Assembly (NCBI GenBank): GCA_030596395.1
Contig: JAUVKF010000006.1
Span: forward strand, 1-64,000
Direction: 5' to 3'
Source: Chlorobiota bacterium
GTDB lineage: Bacteria; Bacteroidota; Bacteroidia; Bacteroidales; F082
DNA: 64,000 nt
The notes beneath the pieces were generated by a model. It had not been told where the DNA came from, did not search any database, and was given only the letters and a program-made list of their open reading frames with translations. Position 1 is the stretch's first letter, and every line of letters starts with the position of its first letter. The translations under genes were made by a program, and so were the position numbers. Shown here piece by piece: positions 63,441-64,000 of the stretch.

Positions 63441-63737
63441 GGCGACTTTAGTCGCCGAACGTAATGGCGACTTTAGTCGCCATAACCCATATTGTCATAA
63501 GGCGACTAAAGTCGCCGGTACATCAGGCGCTCTGAAAATCCTTGTGTTGGATGCATGGCGACTAAAGTCGCCAGTACATTTGACGCGGAAAATTATGGTA
63601 AAATAAATTAAAACCCGCCGGGTCGACCTGGTCCCGGCGGGTTGAAAGATTTATTTTTTTCAACCTTGCAGGTTGCCGCATGTAATGGCGACTTCAGTCG
63701 CCATAATCAATATGGCATAACGGCGACTAAAGTCGCC
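63441..63737. repeat. Cluster of six GGCGACTWWAGTCGCC palindromes
   Basis: Six copies of a 16-bp palindrome at 63441-63456, 63466-63481, 63501-63516, 63557-63572, 63687-63702 and 63722-63737. Two read GGCGACTTTAGTCGCC, three read GGCGACTAAAGTCGCC (its reverse complement), and one has a C substitution (GGCGACTTCAGTCGCC). They fill most of the 348-bp gap before the peptidase gene. Spacers are 9, 19, 40, 114 and 19 bp, so it is not a CRISPR array. Confidence 0.85.
63612..63643. terminator. Strong GC hairpin within the palindrome cluster
   Basis: AACCCGCCGGG (63612-63622) pairs perfectly with CCCGGCGGGTT (63633-63643) around a 10-base loop. On the plus strand an A/T-rich tract TTATTTTTTT follows after 7 bases. 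No plus-strand gene ends nearby, so its role is unclear. Confidence 0.5.
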
Positions 63738-63743
63738 GCTACA

Positions 63744-64000
63744 TTACATCCCCAACTTCTTCCTGATATCCTTTGGAATGGCATCTTTATGAACTGCGAT
63801 GCCAATAGTTTGTAATTTTACAAAGGCAATCGAAGCATAAAAATATCCATCGTAAATATGGCCATCGGTTCCCCATGAGTTTTTCACCTTGTAAAATTTA
63901 TTGCCATCCTGATCTTCGGCAATACCAACCAGCAGCATACCATGGTCATCAGTAACCTGGTAATTGTCGTAATGTTCCTGGCGCATTTCAGGAGTGATTT
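63744..64000 (-). CDS. C1-family aminopeptidase (PepC/bleomycin hydrolase-like), N-terminus beyond the right edge
   Basis: The C-terminal 85 residues of a cysteine peptidase are present; the frame stays open to the window edge (ITPEMRQEHYDNY). The catalytic His is in TDDHGMLLVGIA and the catalytic Asn in VKNSWGTDG, both typical of papain-fold PepC/bleomycin-hydrolase peptidases. The C-terminus (KDIRKKLGM) is complete. The nucleophile Cys would lie upstream, outside this window. Confidence 0.87.
   Translation of the reverse strand, partial: ITPEMRQEHYDNYQVTDDHGMLLVGIAEDQDGNKFYKVKNSWGTDGHIYDGYFYASIAFVKLQTIGIAVHKDAIPKDIRKKLGM

Noticed and set aside
63441-63737. CRISPR array
   Set aside because: The repeats are only 16 bp, fully palindromic, occur in both orientations and have irregular spacing; no cas genes are present.

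Overview
This window is low-GC chromosomal DNA from a member of the Bacteroidota. The evidence is two TonB-dependent receptors with CarboxypepD_reg-like N-terminal domains, a type IX secretion C-terminal sorting domain, a DUF2807 lipoprotein, an OmpP1/FadL protein, an ORF6N-domain protein, many Q-ending signal peptides, a few TAnnTTTG-type promoter elements, and many short palindromic intergenic repeats. A non-gut lineage of Bacteroidales/Marinilabiliales or a relative is likely, but the genus cannot be read from the sequence.

About 1-49.7 kb is dominated by one large biosynthetic gene cluster with genes on both strands. Left part (0.8-8.1 kb, minus): DUF2141 protein, small secreted protein, phenylacetate-CoA-ligase-like acyl-activating enzyme, and two phytoene-desaturase-like flavoproteins flanking a membrane-anchored C45 (NTN-type) amidohydrolase/acyltransferase. 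A lipoprotein and an outer-membrane receptor follow on the plus strand. Core (11.4-32.4 kb): FabD-like acyltransferase and acyl carrier protein (ACP) on the minus strand; then a plus-strand run of B12/radical-SAM enzyme, hotdog thioesterase, two crotonases, KAS III-like enzyme, 3-hydroxyacyl-CoA dehydrogenase and FabF-type ketosynthase; then a minus-strand run of ABC exporter, O-methyltransferase, chain-length-factor-like protein, ketosynthase and a second B12/radical-SAM enzyme; then, on the plus strand, an HTH protein, BtrH-like acyltransferase, second ACP, sulfotransferase and a third B12/radical-SAM enzyme. Right part (39.8-49.7 kb, minus): RND/MMPL-PlsC-methyltransferase fusion, GT2-DUF2062 glycosyltransferase, LolB-like lipoprotein, LolA-like carrier, NodB deacetylase, second methyltransferase, LpxL-like acyltransferase and third ACP.

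The right part and the KS/CLF pair resemble the export and lipid-anchoring machinery of aryl-polyene/flexirubin-type clusters. The core does not: I see no FabG/FabZ pair, no tyrosine/histidine ammonia-lyase and no phosphopantetheinyl transferase. Instead there are CoA-type beta-processing enzymes, three cobalamin-dependent radical-SAM enzymes, two desaturase-like flavoproteins and a sulfotransferase. I infer a modified, probably sulfated and membrane-anchored polyketide or fatty-acid-like product of unknown structure. The enzyme mix recalls the candidate ladderane clusters proposed for anammox bacteria, but that is only a hypothesis.

The cluster is interrupted by accessory inserts: an AAA/DUF4143 ATPase beside a decayed copy of the ABC permease 3' end, an ORF6N gene between direct repeats, a receptor gene, and a sorting-domain protein.

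About 49.9-64 kb is ordinary housekeeping: mazG, a PagL-like deacylase, a DUF2807 lipoprotein, a GT-C-like membrane protein, proS, a Gly/Tyr-rich lipoprotein, an OmpP1/FadL porin, two TPR proteins, a DivIC/FtsB-like protein, a small membrane protein and the C-terminus of a C1 aminopeptidase. It also holds a 144-bp MITE-like element and a cluster of GGCGACTTTAGTCGCC-type palindromes.
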